Shown here: positions 1 to 8,060 of the stretch, piece after piece
Position numbering within the stretch: position 1 is the first letter of the stretch
How the letters are laid out: each line of letters starts with the position of its first letter
Assembly (NCBI RefSeq): GCF_900104255.1
Contig: NZ_FNKZ01000003.1
Location: 186,001-250,000 of the forward strand
Reading direction: 5' to 3'
Length of the DNA stretch: 64,000 nucleotides
Origin: Pseudoxanthomonas sp. CF385
Lineage (GTDB): Bacteria > Pseudomonadota > Gammaproteobacteria > Xanthomonadales > Xanthomonadaceae
The notes under the pieces: model-generated
The model's database searches: none
What the model saw: only the letters and a program-made list of their open reading frames with translations
What the model was told of the DNA's origin: nothing
Made by a program: the position numbers and the translations under genes

Positions 1-31
1 GTGACGCGGTGAGCTGTCGTCGGAGCCGGGC

Positions 32-178
32 TGTTGTGGGAGCGACGTAAGTCGCGAGTTGTTCCCTTCAGACATCCAGCCCTTGTTCCATCCCGTCTCG
101 CGGTCATCGCGACTTACGTCGCTACTACAAGAGAGATCCAGGTGTGATCCCGGTCGCGACTTGCATCGCTCCTGCAGG
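32..178. repeat. REP-like palindromic repeats (family A), three partial copies
   Basis: Three copies of one short motif lie upstream of motC: GGGAGCGACGTAAGTCGCGA around 38-57, its inverse at 107-130, and a diverged inverse (TCGCGACTTGCATCGCTCC) at 154-172. The first two are in opposite orientation and could form a hairpin. The same motif recurs as inverted pairs at 18643-18721 and 60659-60753, always between genes. This matches the REP elements known from Xanthomonadaceae and pseudomonads. Confidence 0.8.
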
Positions 179-187
179 GATCGCGCC

Positions 188-214
188 TCAAGTAGACCTG
201 AACCGGGCCGATAG
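188..214 (+). promoter_or_regulatory. Sigma-28 (FliA) promoter for the motC operon
   Basis: TCAAGTAG, 11 nt, GCCGATAG. This fits the flagellar sigma-28 consensus TAAAGTTT-N11-GCCGATAA and ends 8 nt before the motC ATG, so the transcript leader would be very short. The same spacing occurs at eight other sites in the window. Confidence 0.75.
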
Positions 215-222
215 ATCAGCAC

Positions 223-963
223 ATGGACATCTTCAGCCTCATCGGACTCCTGCTCGCGCTGGTCGCGCTGGTCGGTGGCAGCATCCTCAAAGGTGCCGGC
301 CTGTCGTCGCTGTGGTCCTCGGCGGCGTTCGTGATCGTGATCCTGGGCACCATCGCCGCGATCCTGGTGCATACGCCGCCTCCGGTCTTCAAGCGTGCGC
401 TGGCCATCGTCCGCTGGGTGATCCGTCCGCCGGGCAACGACGGCGAGGCGCTGATCGCCGAGATCGTCGACTGGAGCAACATCGCCCGCAAGCAGGGCCT
501 GCTGGGGCTGGAGCCGCTGGTCAACCAGCAGGACGACCCCTTCCTCAGGAAAGGCCTGCAGATGCTGGTCGACGGCGTGGAGCCGGAATCGATCCGGCAC
601 ATGATGGAGATCGACCTCAACGGCCAGGAGCACCAGGACCTGGCGGCCGCGAAGGTGTTCGAGGCGATGGGCATCTACGCGCCCACGCTGGGCATCATCG
701 GCGCCGTGTTCGGCCTGATCGCGGTGATGAAGAACCTCGCCGACCCCAGCAAGCTGGGCCACGGCATCGCCGCCGCGTTCACCGCGACGATCTACGGCAT
801 CGCCTCGGCCAACCTGTTCTTCCTGCCCATCGCCAGCAAGCTCAAGAGCGTGATCGGCGGCCGCAGCCGCGAGCAGGAAATGATCATCGAAGGCCTCATC
901 GCCATCGCGCAGGGCGAGAACCCGCGCAACATCGAGGCCAAGCTGGCCGGCTTCCTGCACTGA
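223..963 (+). CDS. motC: Flagellar motor stator protein MotC (MotA family)
   Basis: A 246-aa inner-membrane stator subunit that with MotD forms a proton-conducting unit driving the flagellar rotor. Hydrophobic segments cover about residues 4-24 and 29-50. A second pair near 145-205 contains the MotA signature (APTLGIIGAVFGLI) and the following membrane helix. The charged cytoplasmic loop between them is expected to contact FliG. The length fits MotC/PomA-type proteins rather than the longer E. coli MotA. It is the first gene of a tight motC-motD-parC-parP run and has its own sigma-28 promoter. The position beside the che genes matches the second stator set (MotCD) of Pseudomonas and Xanthomonas. 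The exact stator class is inferred from context. Confidence 0.95.
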   Translation: MDIFSLIGLLLALVALVGGSILKGAGLSSLWSSAAFVIVILGTIAAILVHTPPPVFKRALAIVRWVIRPPGNDGEALIAEIVDWSNIARKQGLLGLEPLVNQQDDPFLRKGLQMLVDGVEPESIRHMMEIDLNGQEHQDLAAAKVFEAMGIYAPTLGIIGAVFGLIAVMKNLADPSKLGHGIAAAFTATIYGIASANLFFLPIASKLKSVIGGRSREQEMIIEGLIAIAQGENPRNIEAKLAGFLH

Positions 964-976
964 GCCGGCGCGACGA

Positions 977-1939
977 ATGGCACGCCGGCACAAGCACGAG
1001 GAACACGCCAACCATGAGGCCTGGGCGATCCCCTACGCCGACCTCATGACCCTGCTGCTCGCCTTCTTCGTGGTGATGTACGCCATTTCCACGATCAACG
1101 AAGGCAAGTACCGGGTGATGGCCGATGCATTGACCGCGGCATTCGGTGGCGCGCCGCGCACGATCAACCCCGTGCAGGTCGGCAACCACCAGTTGCAGGG
1201 CGCGGACTTCGACCGTCCCTCGCCGATCAAGTCCGGCGCCAAGGAAGGACCGTCGGCCCCGTCGCCGTCGCCCAACGTCACCCTGCTGGCGGCGATGGCC
1301 TCGCAGATGAACATGTCGCTGGACGCCAAGGGCCTGCAGAGCGCCCAGGGCGAGCTCAAGCGCATCGCCGACGACCTCGAGCGCGCGCTGGCGCCGCTGA
1401 TCGACGAGAAGCTGGTCACCATCAAGCGTTCCACCCTGTGGCTGGAAGTGCAGATCAACAGCGACATCCTGTTCGCCACCGGCTCGGCCACCCTGGACCC
1501 CCAGGCGCAGGAGACGGTCGGCAAGCTGGGCGCGGTGCTGGCCGGCGTGCCGAACTCCGTCCGCGTGGAGGGCTACACCGACGACCGTCCGATCCGGACC
1601 GCCCAGTTCCCCTCCAACTGGGAGCTGTCGTCCTCGCGCGCGGCCAGCGTGGTCCACCTGTTCGTCCGCGACGGCATCCCGCCGGAGCGGCTGGCGATGA
1701 TCGGCTACGGCGAGTTCCGCCCGATCGCCGACAACGGCACCCTCGAAGGCCGCAACGCCAACCGCCGCGTGCTGCTGATCATCCTGGCCAGCCCGGGCGG
1801 TCCGGCACCGGAATTGCATGCGCAACAGGAACCCGTCGGCGCGCCGTCAGTGATCTCGCTGCCGCCGCTGCCGGCCCACGCCGCGACGCCCATGCCCGGA
1901 GCGCCGCCGGCGCCCCAGGTCCATGAAGGAGTCCAATGA
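977..1939 (+). CDS. motD: Flagellar motor stator protein MotD (MotB/OmpA family)
   Basis: A 320-aa partner of MotC. One membrane helix (about 18-38) contains Asp22 in the context PYADLMTLLLAFF, the proton-binding aspartate of MotB proteins. The C-terminal OmpA-like peptidoglycan-binding domain spans about 155-275 and includes VEGYTDDRPI and the SSSRAASV and NRRVLLIIL motifs. This domain anchors the stator to the cell wall. A Pro/Ala-rich tail follows to residue 320. The gene starts 13 nt after motC, and its stop overlaps the next start by 4 nt (ATGA), which indicates translational coupling. Confidence 0.95.
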   Translation: MARRHKHEEHANHEAWAIPYADLMTLLLAFFVVMYAISTINEGKYRVMADALTAAFGGAPRTINPVQVGNHQLQGADFDRPSPIKSGAKEGPSAPSPSPNVTLLAAMASQMNMSLDAKGLQSAQGELKRIADDLERALAPLIDEKLVTIKRSTLWLEVQINSDILFATGSATLDPQAQETVGKLGAVLAGVPNSVRVEGYTDDRPIRTAQFPSNWELSSSRAASVVHLFVRDGIPPERLAMIGYGEFRPIADNGTLEGRNANRRVLLIILASPGGPAPELHAQQEPVGAPSVISLPPLPAHAATPMPGAPPAPQVHEGVQ

Positions 1940-2721
1940 TGCGCGTGTGGGCGATCGCCAACCAGAAAGGCGGTGTTGGCAAGACCACCACCACCCTCGC
2001 CCTCGGGCGCGGGCTGGCCATGCGCGGTTTCCGCGTGCTGCTGGTGGACCTGGACCCGCATGCGTCGCTGACGCGCGCCTTCGGCGTGCCGGCCGAACCG
2101 CAGCCGGCGGGCGTGCTGGATCTGTTCGACGAGAACCCGGCGGAACTTCCGCGCCTGGCGCGGGCCACCGAGATCGAGAACCTGGCCTTCGTCGCCGCGC
2201 AGACGCCGCTGGCCACGCTGGAGCGCCGCAGCGCCACCCAGCCCGGCCTCGGCCTGGCGCTGTCGAACGCGCTCGCGCGCGCCGGCGCGGCCTACGACTA
2301 CGTGCTGTTCGACTGCCCGCCCACGCTCGGCCTGCTGATGGTCAATGCGCTGGCCGCCGCCGACCACGTGATCATTCCCACCCAGACCGAACCGCTGGCC
2401 CTGCACGGCCTGAAGGGCATGTGCCGCACCAGCGAGATGATCGAGCGCTCGCGCCGCCGCGCGCTGCCCGTGTCGATCCTGCCCACCCTGCACGACAAGC
2501 GCACGCGCACCGGCGCCGATACGCTGAAGGCGATGCAGGACGCGCACGGCGACGCTGTGTGGAACGACGCTATCCCCAACGACACCCGCATCTGCAGTGT
2601 CGAAGCGCTGACGCATTCCGCGCCCGCCGCGCAGTACCCCGGTCGCGGCCTGTCGGCCTACCGTCGTGCGCTGGACTGGTTGTTGCTGACCGAGGCCCGC
2701 GCCACGGAGCAGGCCGCATGA
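1936..2721 (+). CDS. parC: ParA-family ATPase, ParC-like chemotaxis-array positioning protein
   Basis: A 261-aa MinD/ParA-type ATPase. The deviant Walker A motif KGGVGKTTTT lies at about residues 11-20 and is followed by LLVDLDPHASLT; the FDCPPTLG Walker B region sits near 125. In Vibrio and Pseudomonas the equivalent gene beside cheW/motCD (ParC) places chemotaxis arrays at the cell pole. Placement between motD and a CheW-domain protein is the same here, which supports ParC rather than chromosome-partition ParA. Two adjacent ATG codons (1936 and 1939) are possible starts. The stop overlaps the downstream start by 4 nt. Function is inferred from synteny. Confidence 0.85.
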   Translation: MMRVWAIANQKGGVGKTTTTLALGRGLAMRGFRVLLVDLDPHASLTRAFGVPAEPQPAGVLDLFDENPAELPRLARATEIENLAFVAAQTPLATLERRSATQPGLGLALSNALARAGAAYDYVLFDCPPTLGLLMVNALAAADHVIIPTQTEPLALHGLKGMCRTSEMIERSRRRALPVSILPTLHDKRTRTGADTLKAMQDAHGDAVWNDAIPNDTRICSVEALTHSAPAAQYPGRGLSAYRRALDWLLLTEARATEQAA

Positions 2722-3737
2722 CCACGCCCGCCGTTCTCGACGACTACCTGCAGGACCTGCTGGGCGACGTCGCCCTCGCGCCTGCCGCCGCCCCCGCGAT
2801 CGCCCTGGCCGATACGCCGGCAGCGGTCGTCGTCGAGCCTGCGCCTGTCGCCGAAGCCCCGGTCGTCGAAGCCCCCGTCGTGGAAGCGCTTGTTGCGGAA
2901 CCACCCGTCGTGGCCGCGCCGACCTTGGCGGTTGCGCCGGTACGCGCGGACGCCGACCTGATCACCGACGACGAGTTCGAGGCGCTGCTGGACCAGTTGC
3001 ATGGCGACGGCGTACCGCAAGCCATGACCGAGGCCACGCCGCTCGCGGAAACGCCTGCCCCTGTGTCCACGCCTGCGCTCGCCATCGCACCGACGCGCAC
3101 GCCTGCGGGCGACGTCATCTCCGACGACGAATTCGAAGCACTGCTCGACGAACTGCATGGCGGCGCCGCACCGACCGCGCGTGCGCCGACGCCGGACCCG
3201 GCGCCCGCGCCGGTCGCGCCGGCTCGCCCCGCCGTACCGCGCGCCCTGCCGCCCCTGCCCACCCATCCCTACCTGCAGACGCCCGTCGACACCGGCGAGC
3301 GTCGCCGCGCCACCGAGCGCAAGACGCGCTGGTTGCGCCTGCGCTGCGACCAGCAGCACTACGCCCTGGAGCTGCTGAAGGTGCAGGAAGTCGTGCGGCC
3401 GGCCACGCTGCTGCCGCTGCGTGGCGCGGCTTCGCACATGCTCGGCGTGATGAACCTGCGCGGCCAGGTGGTGCCGGTCCTCGACCTCGGCCTGTACCTG
3501 GGGCGCCGCGCGATCGAACCCGACGCGACCACCCGCATCGTGGTGCTGGAAGAACATGGCGAGATCCTCGGCCTGCGCGTCAGCGCGGTGGAGGACGTGG
3601 CCAGCCTGAGCGACAACCAGATCGAATCCCCGGACAACGCCCGCGTGGGCCGCATCGCCAATCCGCTGTTCCGCGGTGTGGCGCGCCTCAACGAACGCGC
3701 GGTGATCCTGCTGGACGCCTCGCAGCTGCTGACCTGA
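2718..3737 (+). CDS. parP: CheW-domain protein with repeated N-terminal motifs, ParP-like
   Basis: A 339-aa protein with a C-terminal CheW-like domain (about 200-338). The N-terminal 200 residues are Ala/Pro/Val-rich and probably disordered. Within them the acidic motif DDEFEALLD(Q/E)LHG appears twice, near residues 84 and 136, and a related DDYLQDLLG sits at the extreme N terminus. This matches ParP, which links ParC to chemoreceptor arrays: its CheW-like domain joins the CheA-receptor array and its N terminus contacts ParC. It could alternatively serve as the CheW adaptor itself, because no standalone CheW gene is visible in the window. The ATG overlaps the parC stop (ATGA). Confidence 0.8.
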   Translation: MTTPAVLDDYLQDLLGDVALAPAAAPAIALADTPAAVVVEPAPVAEAPVVEAPVVEALVAEPPVVAAPTLAVAPVRADADLITDDEFEALLDQLHGDGVPQAMTEATPLAETPAPVSTPALAIAPTRTPAGDVISDDEFEALLDELHGGAAPTARAPTPDPAPAPVAPARPAVPRALPPLPTHPYLQTPVDTGERRRATERKTRWLRLRCDQQHYALELLKVQEVVRPATLLPLRGAASHMLGVMNLRGQVVPVLDLGLYLGRRAIEPDATTRIVVLEEHGEILGLRVSAVEDVASLSDNQIESPDNARVGRIANPLFRGVARLNERAVILLDASQLLT

Positions 3738-3794
3738 TTCCATGCACCGCCGCCTGCGACAGTCCGACCTGCGTCACACATTCACGCGCGCCCC

Positions 3795-3821
3795 TCAAGA
3801 GCCGTCGGCCCGCGCCGATAC
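3795..3821 (+). promoter_or_regulatory. Sigma-28 promoter for the STAS gene-cheY-cheA unit
   Basis: TCAAGAGC, 11 nt, GCCGATAC, 30 nt before the ATG at 3852. It has the same -35 variant (TCAAG) and spacing as the motC promoter. Confidence 0.75.
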
Positions 3822-3851
3822 CTCCTCTAGAGCCGCCCTTCCGGAGACACG

Positions 3852-4166
3852 ATGAGCGCAGTGCCCCTGGGTGACGACCTCGGCATCGAGGCCGCCACCG
3901 ACCTCAAGCAGCATCTCGCCCTGCACGTCGCCGATGCGGCGCCGCTGGTGCTGGATGCCGGCACCGTGCAGCGCATCCACACGGCCAGCCTGCAGGTGCT
4001 CTGCAGCTTCGTGCGGCAGCGACAGCAGGCGGGCCTGGCCACCGACTTCGGCGCCGTCAGCCAGAGCTTCCGCGACGCCGCACGCCTGCTGGGCGTGGGA
4101 CGCGAGCTGGGCCTGCCGGCCACCGACAACAACATCAATACGCAACAAGTGGAGAACGCCGCATGA
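3852..4166 (+). CDS. STAS-domain protein of the chemotaxis cluster
   Basis: A 104-aa single STAS domain (anti-sigma-factor-antagonist fold). The conserved loop VLDAGTVQRIHTASLQVLC at about 33-51 carries Thr/Ser residues (HTAS) where SpoIIAA-like proteins are phosphorylated. It is the first gene after a sigma-28 promoter and its stop overlaps the cheY start by 4 nt, so it is translated together with CheY. Homologous small STAS genes sit beside cheY/cheA in many Xanthomonadaceae and Pseudomonas chemotaxis loci, but their role is unclear. An effect on kinase output or receptor-array assembly is plausible. No partner kinase of the SpoIIAB type is seen nearby. Confidence 0.8.
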   Translation: MSAVPLGDDLGIEAATDLKQHLALHVADAAPLVLDAGTVQRIHTASLQVLCSFVRQRQQAGLATDFGAVSQSFRDAARLLGVGRELGLPATDNNINTQQVENAA

Positions 4167-4528
4167 GCGCACGCATTCTGGTAGTGGACGATTCGGCCTC
4201 GATGCGACAGATGGTCGCTTTCGCCCTCAGCTCGGCGGGCTTCTCCGTGGACGAAGCGGAAGATGGCCAGGTCGCGCTCGGCCGCGCGCAGGGGCAGCGC
4301 TTCAATGCCGTCGTCACCGACGTCAACATGCCGAACATGGACGGCATCTCGCTGATCCGCGCGCTGCGCGGACTGCCGGACTACAAGTTCATTCCGATGC
4401 TGATGCTGACCACCGAGTCGGCCGCCGACAAGAAGGCCGAGGGCAAGGCCGCCGGCGCCACCGGCTGGCTGGTGAAGCCGTTCAATCCCGAACAGCTGGT
4501 CGCCACCGTCCAGAAAGTCCTGGGCTGA
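4163..4528 (+). CDS. cheY: Chemotaxis response regulator CheY
   Basis: A 121-aa single receiver domain. The acidic pair Asp9/Asp10, phosphoacceptor Asp53 (VVTDVNMPNMDG), Thr83 and Lys105 (LVKPF) are all present, so it should be phosphorylated by CheA. There is no output domain, as expected for a protein that binds the flagellar switch or acts as a phosphate sink. It resembles the CheY copy paired with CheA in this cluster type. It lies 4 nt inside the STAS gene and 47 nt before cheA. No cheZ phosphatase is visible in the window. Confidence 0.95.
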   Translation: MSARILVVDDSASMRQMVAFALSSAGFSVDEAEDGQVALGRAQGQRFNAVVTDVNMPNMDGISLIRALRGLPDYKFIPMLMLTTESAADKKAEGKAAGATGWLVKPFNPEQLVATVQKVLG

Positions 4529-4575
4529 TCGCCCCTCTCCCGCACAACCGCCATCCGCCACAGGTCTCCGTCGCA

Positions 4576-6570
4576 ATGAACATGGACATGCAGCGCTTCC
4601 ACGCCACGTTCTTCGAGGAAAGCCGCGAAGGGCTCGAGGCCATGGAAGCGGGCCTGCTGTCGCTGGAACAGGGCAGCCGCGACGGCGACCTGATCAACTC
4701 CATCTTCCGCGCCGCCCACTCGATCAAGGGCGGCTCCGCCACGTTCGGTTTCGACGCCATCGCCGGCCTGACCCACGTGCTGGAGACGCTGCTGGACGAA
4801 CTGCGCGCCGGCCAGCGCGCCGTCAGCCCGCCGGCCGTGGACGCGATGCTCGCCTCGGTCGATGTGCTGCGCGCGTTGCTTGCCGAAGCCGAGCACGGCA
4901 CGCCGGCCGATCCCGCCGCCGTGCAGGCGATCAAGGACCGCCTCAACGCCGTGCTGACCGGACAGGATGCACCCGTCGCGGTCGCCGCCGCACCGAAGGC
5001 CGACGAAACGCCCGAGGGCTGGAAGATCGGCTTCACGCCGGCGCCTTCGTTGTTCATGAGCGGCAACGATCCGCTGCGCATCATCCGCGAACTGGAACAC
5101 CTCGGTCCGCTGGAAGTCGCCTGCCGGCTGGAGCGCCTGCCCGGCTTCGACCAGCTCGATCCGCTCGAAGCCTACCTCGCGTGGGACCTCGGCCTGATCG
5201 GCAAGGTGCCGCGCAGCGCGGTGGACGATGTCTTCGCCTGGGTCGTCGACGACTGCGAACTCGATATCCAGCCGATGCAGCGCGATGCCATCCCGGTCGC
5301 CGCCGTCGAAGCCGCGACGGCCGCACCCCTGGCCGTCGTCGGCGCGACCGCATCCGCCCTGCCCGCCGCTGCACCAGCGCAGGCCGCCGCCAACGACACC
5401 GCCGAAACCTCGATCCGCGTCAGCGTCGACAAGATCGACGGCCTGATCAACCTGGTCGGCGAACTGGTCATCACCCAGGCCATGCTCAAGCAGGTGTCGG
5501 GCGTGCTCGATCCCGCGCAGTGCGAACGCCTGTTCGCCGGCCTGGACCTGCTGGAGCGCAACACGCGCGACCTGCAGGAAGCCGTCATCGGCGTGCGCAT
5601 GCTGCCTGTCGATGCGGTGTTCCGCCGGTTCCCGCGCCTGGTCCGCGACCTCTCTGCCCGCCTCGGCAAGCAGGTGCGCCTGCGCACCGTCGGCGAGGGC
5701 ACCGAACTCGACAAGGGCCTGATCGAGCGCATCGCCGATCCGCTGGTCCACCTGGTCCGCAACTCGATCGATCACGGCCTGGAAATGCCCGACGTGCGCG
5801 CGCAGGCGGGCAAGGACGAGACCGGCACGATCACCCTGGCGGCGTCGCACCAGGGCGGCCACATCGTCATCGAAGTCAGCGACGACGGCCGTGGACTCAA
5901 TCGCGAACGCATTCTCGCCAAGGCGGCCGAACGCGGCCTCGCCGTGCCCGAGAATCCGACCGATGCCCATGTCTGGGACCTGATCTTCCAGCCCGGCTTC
6001 TCCACTGCCGACGCGGTCACCGACCTGTCGGGCCGCGGCGTGGGCATGGACGTGGTCCGCCGCAACATCCAGGCGCTGGGCGGCGAAGTGCAGCTCGAAA
6101 GCGCTGCCGGCCAGGGCACCCGCGTGGTGATACGCCTGCCGCTGACGCTGGCCATCCTCGACGGCATGGCGGTGTCGGTGGGCGACGAAACCCTGATCCT
6201 GCCCCTGACCTACGTGCTCGAGGCCCTGCAGCCGGTGGCCGAGGACGTGCGTACCGTCGCCGGCGACGGCCGCGTGCTGCGCGTGCGCGGCGAATACCTG
6301 CCGATGGTCGCGCTGAACGACTACTACCGGTACGGCGACGCACGCGCCGACGAGCCGCTCGTCGTCGTGGTCGAGGCCGATGGCCAGAAACTTGCACTGG
6401 AAGTCGATGAACTCATCGGCCAGCAGCAGGTGGTGGTCAAGAACCTCGAGAACAACTATCGCCGCATCGACGGCATCTCCGGCGCCACGATCCTCGGCGA
6501 CGGTCGCGTCGCCCTGATCGTCGACGTAGGCGGCCTGGTCCGCTCGCGCCGGATGCAGCAGGCCGCCTGA
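4576..6570 (+). CDS. cheA: Chemotaxis sensor histidine kinase CheA
   Basis: A 664-aa CheA. Domains in order are an N-terminal Hpt domain (1-105) with phospho-accepting His48 in FRAAHSIKGG; a CheY/CheB-docking region (about 135-240); a dimerisation domain near 280-340 (VDKIDGLINLVGELV); an HATPase domain with the N box HLVRNSIDHGLE and the glycine-rich boxes DDGRGL and GRGVGMD; and a CheW-like regulatory domain (about 530-660). It acts in the membrane-associated array, phosphorylating CheY and CheB. The ATG at 4576 is preferred because the Hpt domain begins a few residues later; open frame extends further upstream but lies within the preceding genes. It ends the STAS-cheY-cheA unit. Confidence 0.95.
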   Translation: MNMDMQRFHATFFEESREGLEAMEAGLLSLEQGSRDGDLINSIFRAAHSIKGGSATFGFDAIAGLTHVLETLLDELRAGQRAVSPPAVDAMLASVDVLRALLAEAEHGTPADPAAVQAIKDRLNAVLTGQDAPVAVAAAPKADETPEGWKIGFTPAPSLFMSGNDPLRIIRELEHLGPLEVACRLERLPGFDQLDPLEAYLAWDLGLIGKVPRSAVDDVFAWVVDDCELDIQPMQRDAIPVAAVEAATAAPLAVVGATASALPAAAPAQAAANDTAETSIRVSVDKIDGLINLVGELVITQAMLKQVSGVLDPAQCERLFAGLDLLERNTRDLQEAVIGVRMLPVDAVFRRFPRLVRDLSARLGKQVRLRTVGEGTELDKGLIERIADPLVHLVRNSIDHGLEMPDVRAQAGKDETGTITLAASHQGGHIVIEVSDDGRGLNRERILAKAAERGLAVPENPTDAHVWDLIFQPGFSTADAVTDLSGRGVGMDVVRRNIQALGGEVQLESAAGQGTRVVIRLPLTLAILDGMAVSVGDETLILPLTYVLEALQPVAEDVRTVAGDGRVLRVRGEYLPMVALNDYYRYGDARADEPLVVVVEADGQKLALEVDELIGQQQVVVKNLENNYRRIDGISGATILGDGRVALIVDVGGLVRSRRMQQAA

Positions 6571-6593
6571 TCCCTTCCTTCCGCGTGCCCTTT

Positions 6594-6614
6594 CGTCGCC
6601 GCAGCCCGGCGACG
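6594..6614. terminator. Possible hairpin after cheA
   Basis: CGTCGCCG, loop CAGCC, CGGCGACG: a perfect 8-bp stem between cheA and the porin gene. There is no T tract, so intrinsic termination is uncertain. Confidence 0.35.
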
Positions 6615-6649
6615 TGGACCGCGCACGCCCCTACACTCCCGGTATCCGC

Positions 6650-7843
6650 ATGAAGTACGCACTCTCCCTGCTCGCCCTGGCCCTCGCGGCCGCCCACACG
6701 CCCGCGCATGCTGCGGAAGGCACGACGAAGGCCACCGCCTGGCCGCCGAAGATCGCTTTCGCCGACGGCACCGAACTCAGCCTCGGCGGCAACCTCCAGT
6801 ACGACGCCAACGCGTTCTCGGGCGATGGCTACAACGGGGCCGCGCTGGAAGACGACGATGCCTGGCGCCGCCAGGAACTCGGCGTCACCCTGCGCCGCAA
6901 GGGCGTGTACGACCTCGGCGTGACCTACGATTTCCAGGCCAAGAGCTGGAACGACGTGGCGCTGCGCGTGGAAACCAAAGCCCTGTTCGGCCACGACCTG
7001 GGCAAGCTGCGGATCGGCCAAATGAAGGTCCCGCTGGGCTTCGAAGGCAACACCGCCACGCGCGCGGTGAGCTTCCTGGAAGCCTCGCTGCCCACGCAGG
7101 CGTTCTACGAGAACCGCCGCAGCGGCATCGACTGGGCCTTCGAGCGCGAGCGCTACCTGGTCAACGCCGGCTACTTCTTCGAGTCCGACCTGCTGGGCAA
7201 CAACAAGGGCGATACCAGCGCCGTGCGCGTGGCGTGGACGCCGCGCAAGGCCGCAGGCGACGTACTGCACCTGGGTATCGCCGCGTCCCGCGAACAGCCG
7301 GACAGCGAGGTCAACGGGCTCGGCGTGACGGTGCATCCGAGCGTGCGCTGGCGCGCCAAGCCGGAAGCCGCCCTGACGGCGGTGCGGCTGGTGGATTCCG
7401 GCACGCTGACCCGCGTGGACCACATCGACCGCACCGGCCTGGAAGTCCTGTGGATCCGCGGTCCGTGGTCCGTGCAGGGCGAGTACCTGCACCAGTCCAC
7501 GTCGCGCGACCTCGGCCTGCCGTCGTACTCGGCGGATGGCGCGTACGTGTTCGGCAGCTGGTTCGTCACCGGCGAATCGCGCGGCTACAGCGGCGGCAAC
7601 GTCGCCAATCCGAAACCCAAGGCCGCCCACGGCGCCGTGGAACTGCTGGCGCGCTACAGCCGCATCGACCTGGACAGCGAGGGTATCGCGGGTGGACGCC
7701 AGTCCGACTGGACGCTGGGCGCGAACTGGTACCTGACGCAGTACTTCAAGTTCCAGGCGAACTACGTGAAGGCGGATGCTACCCGCGGGGCCTTCTCCGC
7801 CGACCCGTCCGTGTTCGAACTGCGCGCGCAGCTGCACTTCTGA
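6650..7843 (+). CDS. OprO/OprP-type outer-membrane porin
   Basis: A 397-aa outer-membrane beta-barrel. A Sec signal peptide covers residues 1-20 or so (MKYALSLLALALAAAHTPAHA). Alternating aromatic strands follow and the protein ends in Phe (LRAQLHF), as expected for BAM-assembled barrels. The pattern (LSLGGNLQYDANAF near the start, then LRIGQMKVPLGFEG and a late FKFQANYVKAD strand) fits the phosphate-selective porin O/P family. Members transport phosphate, polyphosphate or other anions; the substrate cannot be read here. An upstream in-frame GTG at 6614 would place charged residues before the signal peptide, so the ATG at 6650 is chosen. No sigma-28 motif precedes it. Its place in a chemotaxis cluster is not explained by known function. 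Confidence 0.85.
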   Translation: MKYALSLLALALAAAHTPAHAAEGTTKATAWPPKIAFADGTELSLGGNLQYDANAFSGDGYNGAALEDDDAWRRQELGVTLRRKGVYDLGVTYDFQAKSWNDVALRVETKALFGHDLGKLRIGQMKVPLGFEGNTATRAVSFLEASLPTQAFYENRRSGIDWAFERERYLVNAGYFFESDLLGNNKGDTSAVRVAWTPRKAAGDVLHLGIAASREQPDSEVNGLGVTVHPSVRWRAKPEAALTAVRLVDSGTLTRVDHIDRTGLEVLWIRGPWSVQGEYLHQSTSRDLGLPSYSADGAYVFGSWFVTGESRGYSGGNVANPKPKAAHGAVELLARYSRIDLDSEGIAGGRQSDWTLGANWYLTQYFKFQANYVKADATRGAFSADPSVFELRAQLHF

Positions 7844-7938
7844 TCGCCTCTCCGCCCTGCCCCGCGCTGCTGGTCACGGTTCGCGCGGGGCGCCGGCGAC
7901 AGTTTCGTAAGCCCGCTTACCTTTCGTCCGGACCGCTG

Positions 7939-7965
7939 TAAAGAAGCGGTCGCCAGCGCCGCTAC
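7939..7965 (+). promoter_or_regulatory. Sigma-28 promoter for chemoreceptor 1
   Basis: TAAAGAAG, 11 nt, GCCGCTAC, 95 nt before the ATG at 8061. One -10 position differs from the consensus GCCGATAA. Confidence 0.7.
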
Positions 7966-8060
7966 TCCAAAGCAGACGCCGCACCAAGAAGTTGCGGGCA
8001 GCACTTGCCCTCGCCCTGATGCGCCCGCCCTAACCGCTGAACCCTATCGAGACCCTCTTC

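Noticed and set aside
1..222. A coding frame upstream of motC (about 144-1049)
   Set aside because: Arg/Pro/Gly-rich frame-shifted reading of motC with REP sequence at its start.
2830..3200. Repeated GTCGTCGAAGC-like units that looked like a tandem repeat or CRISPR
   Set aside because: They encode the Ala/Pro/Val/Glu linker of the ParP-like protein in frame; the units are irregular in length with no spacer structure.
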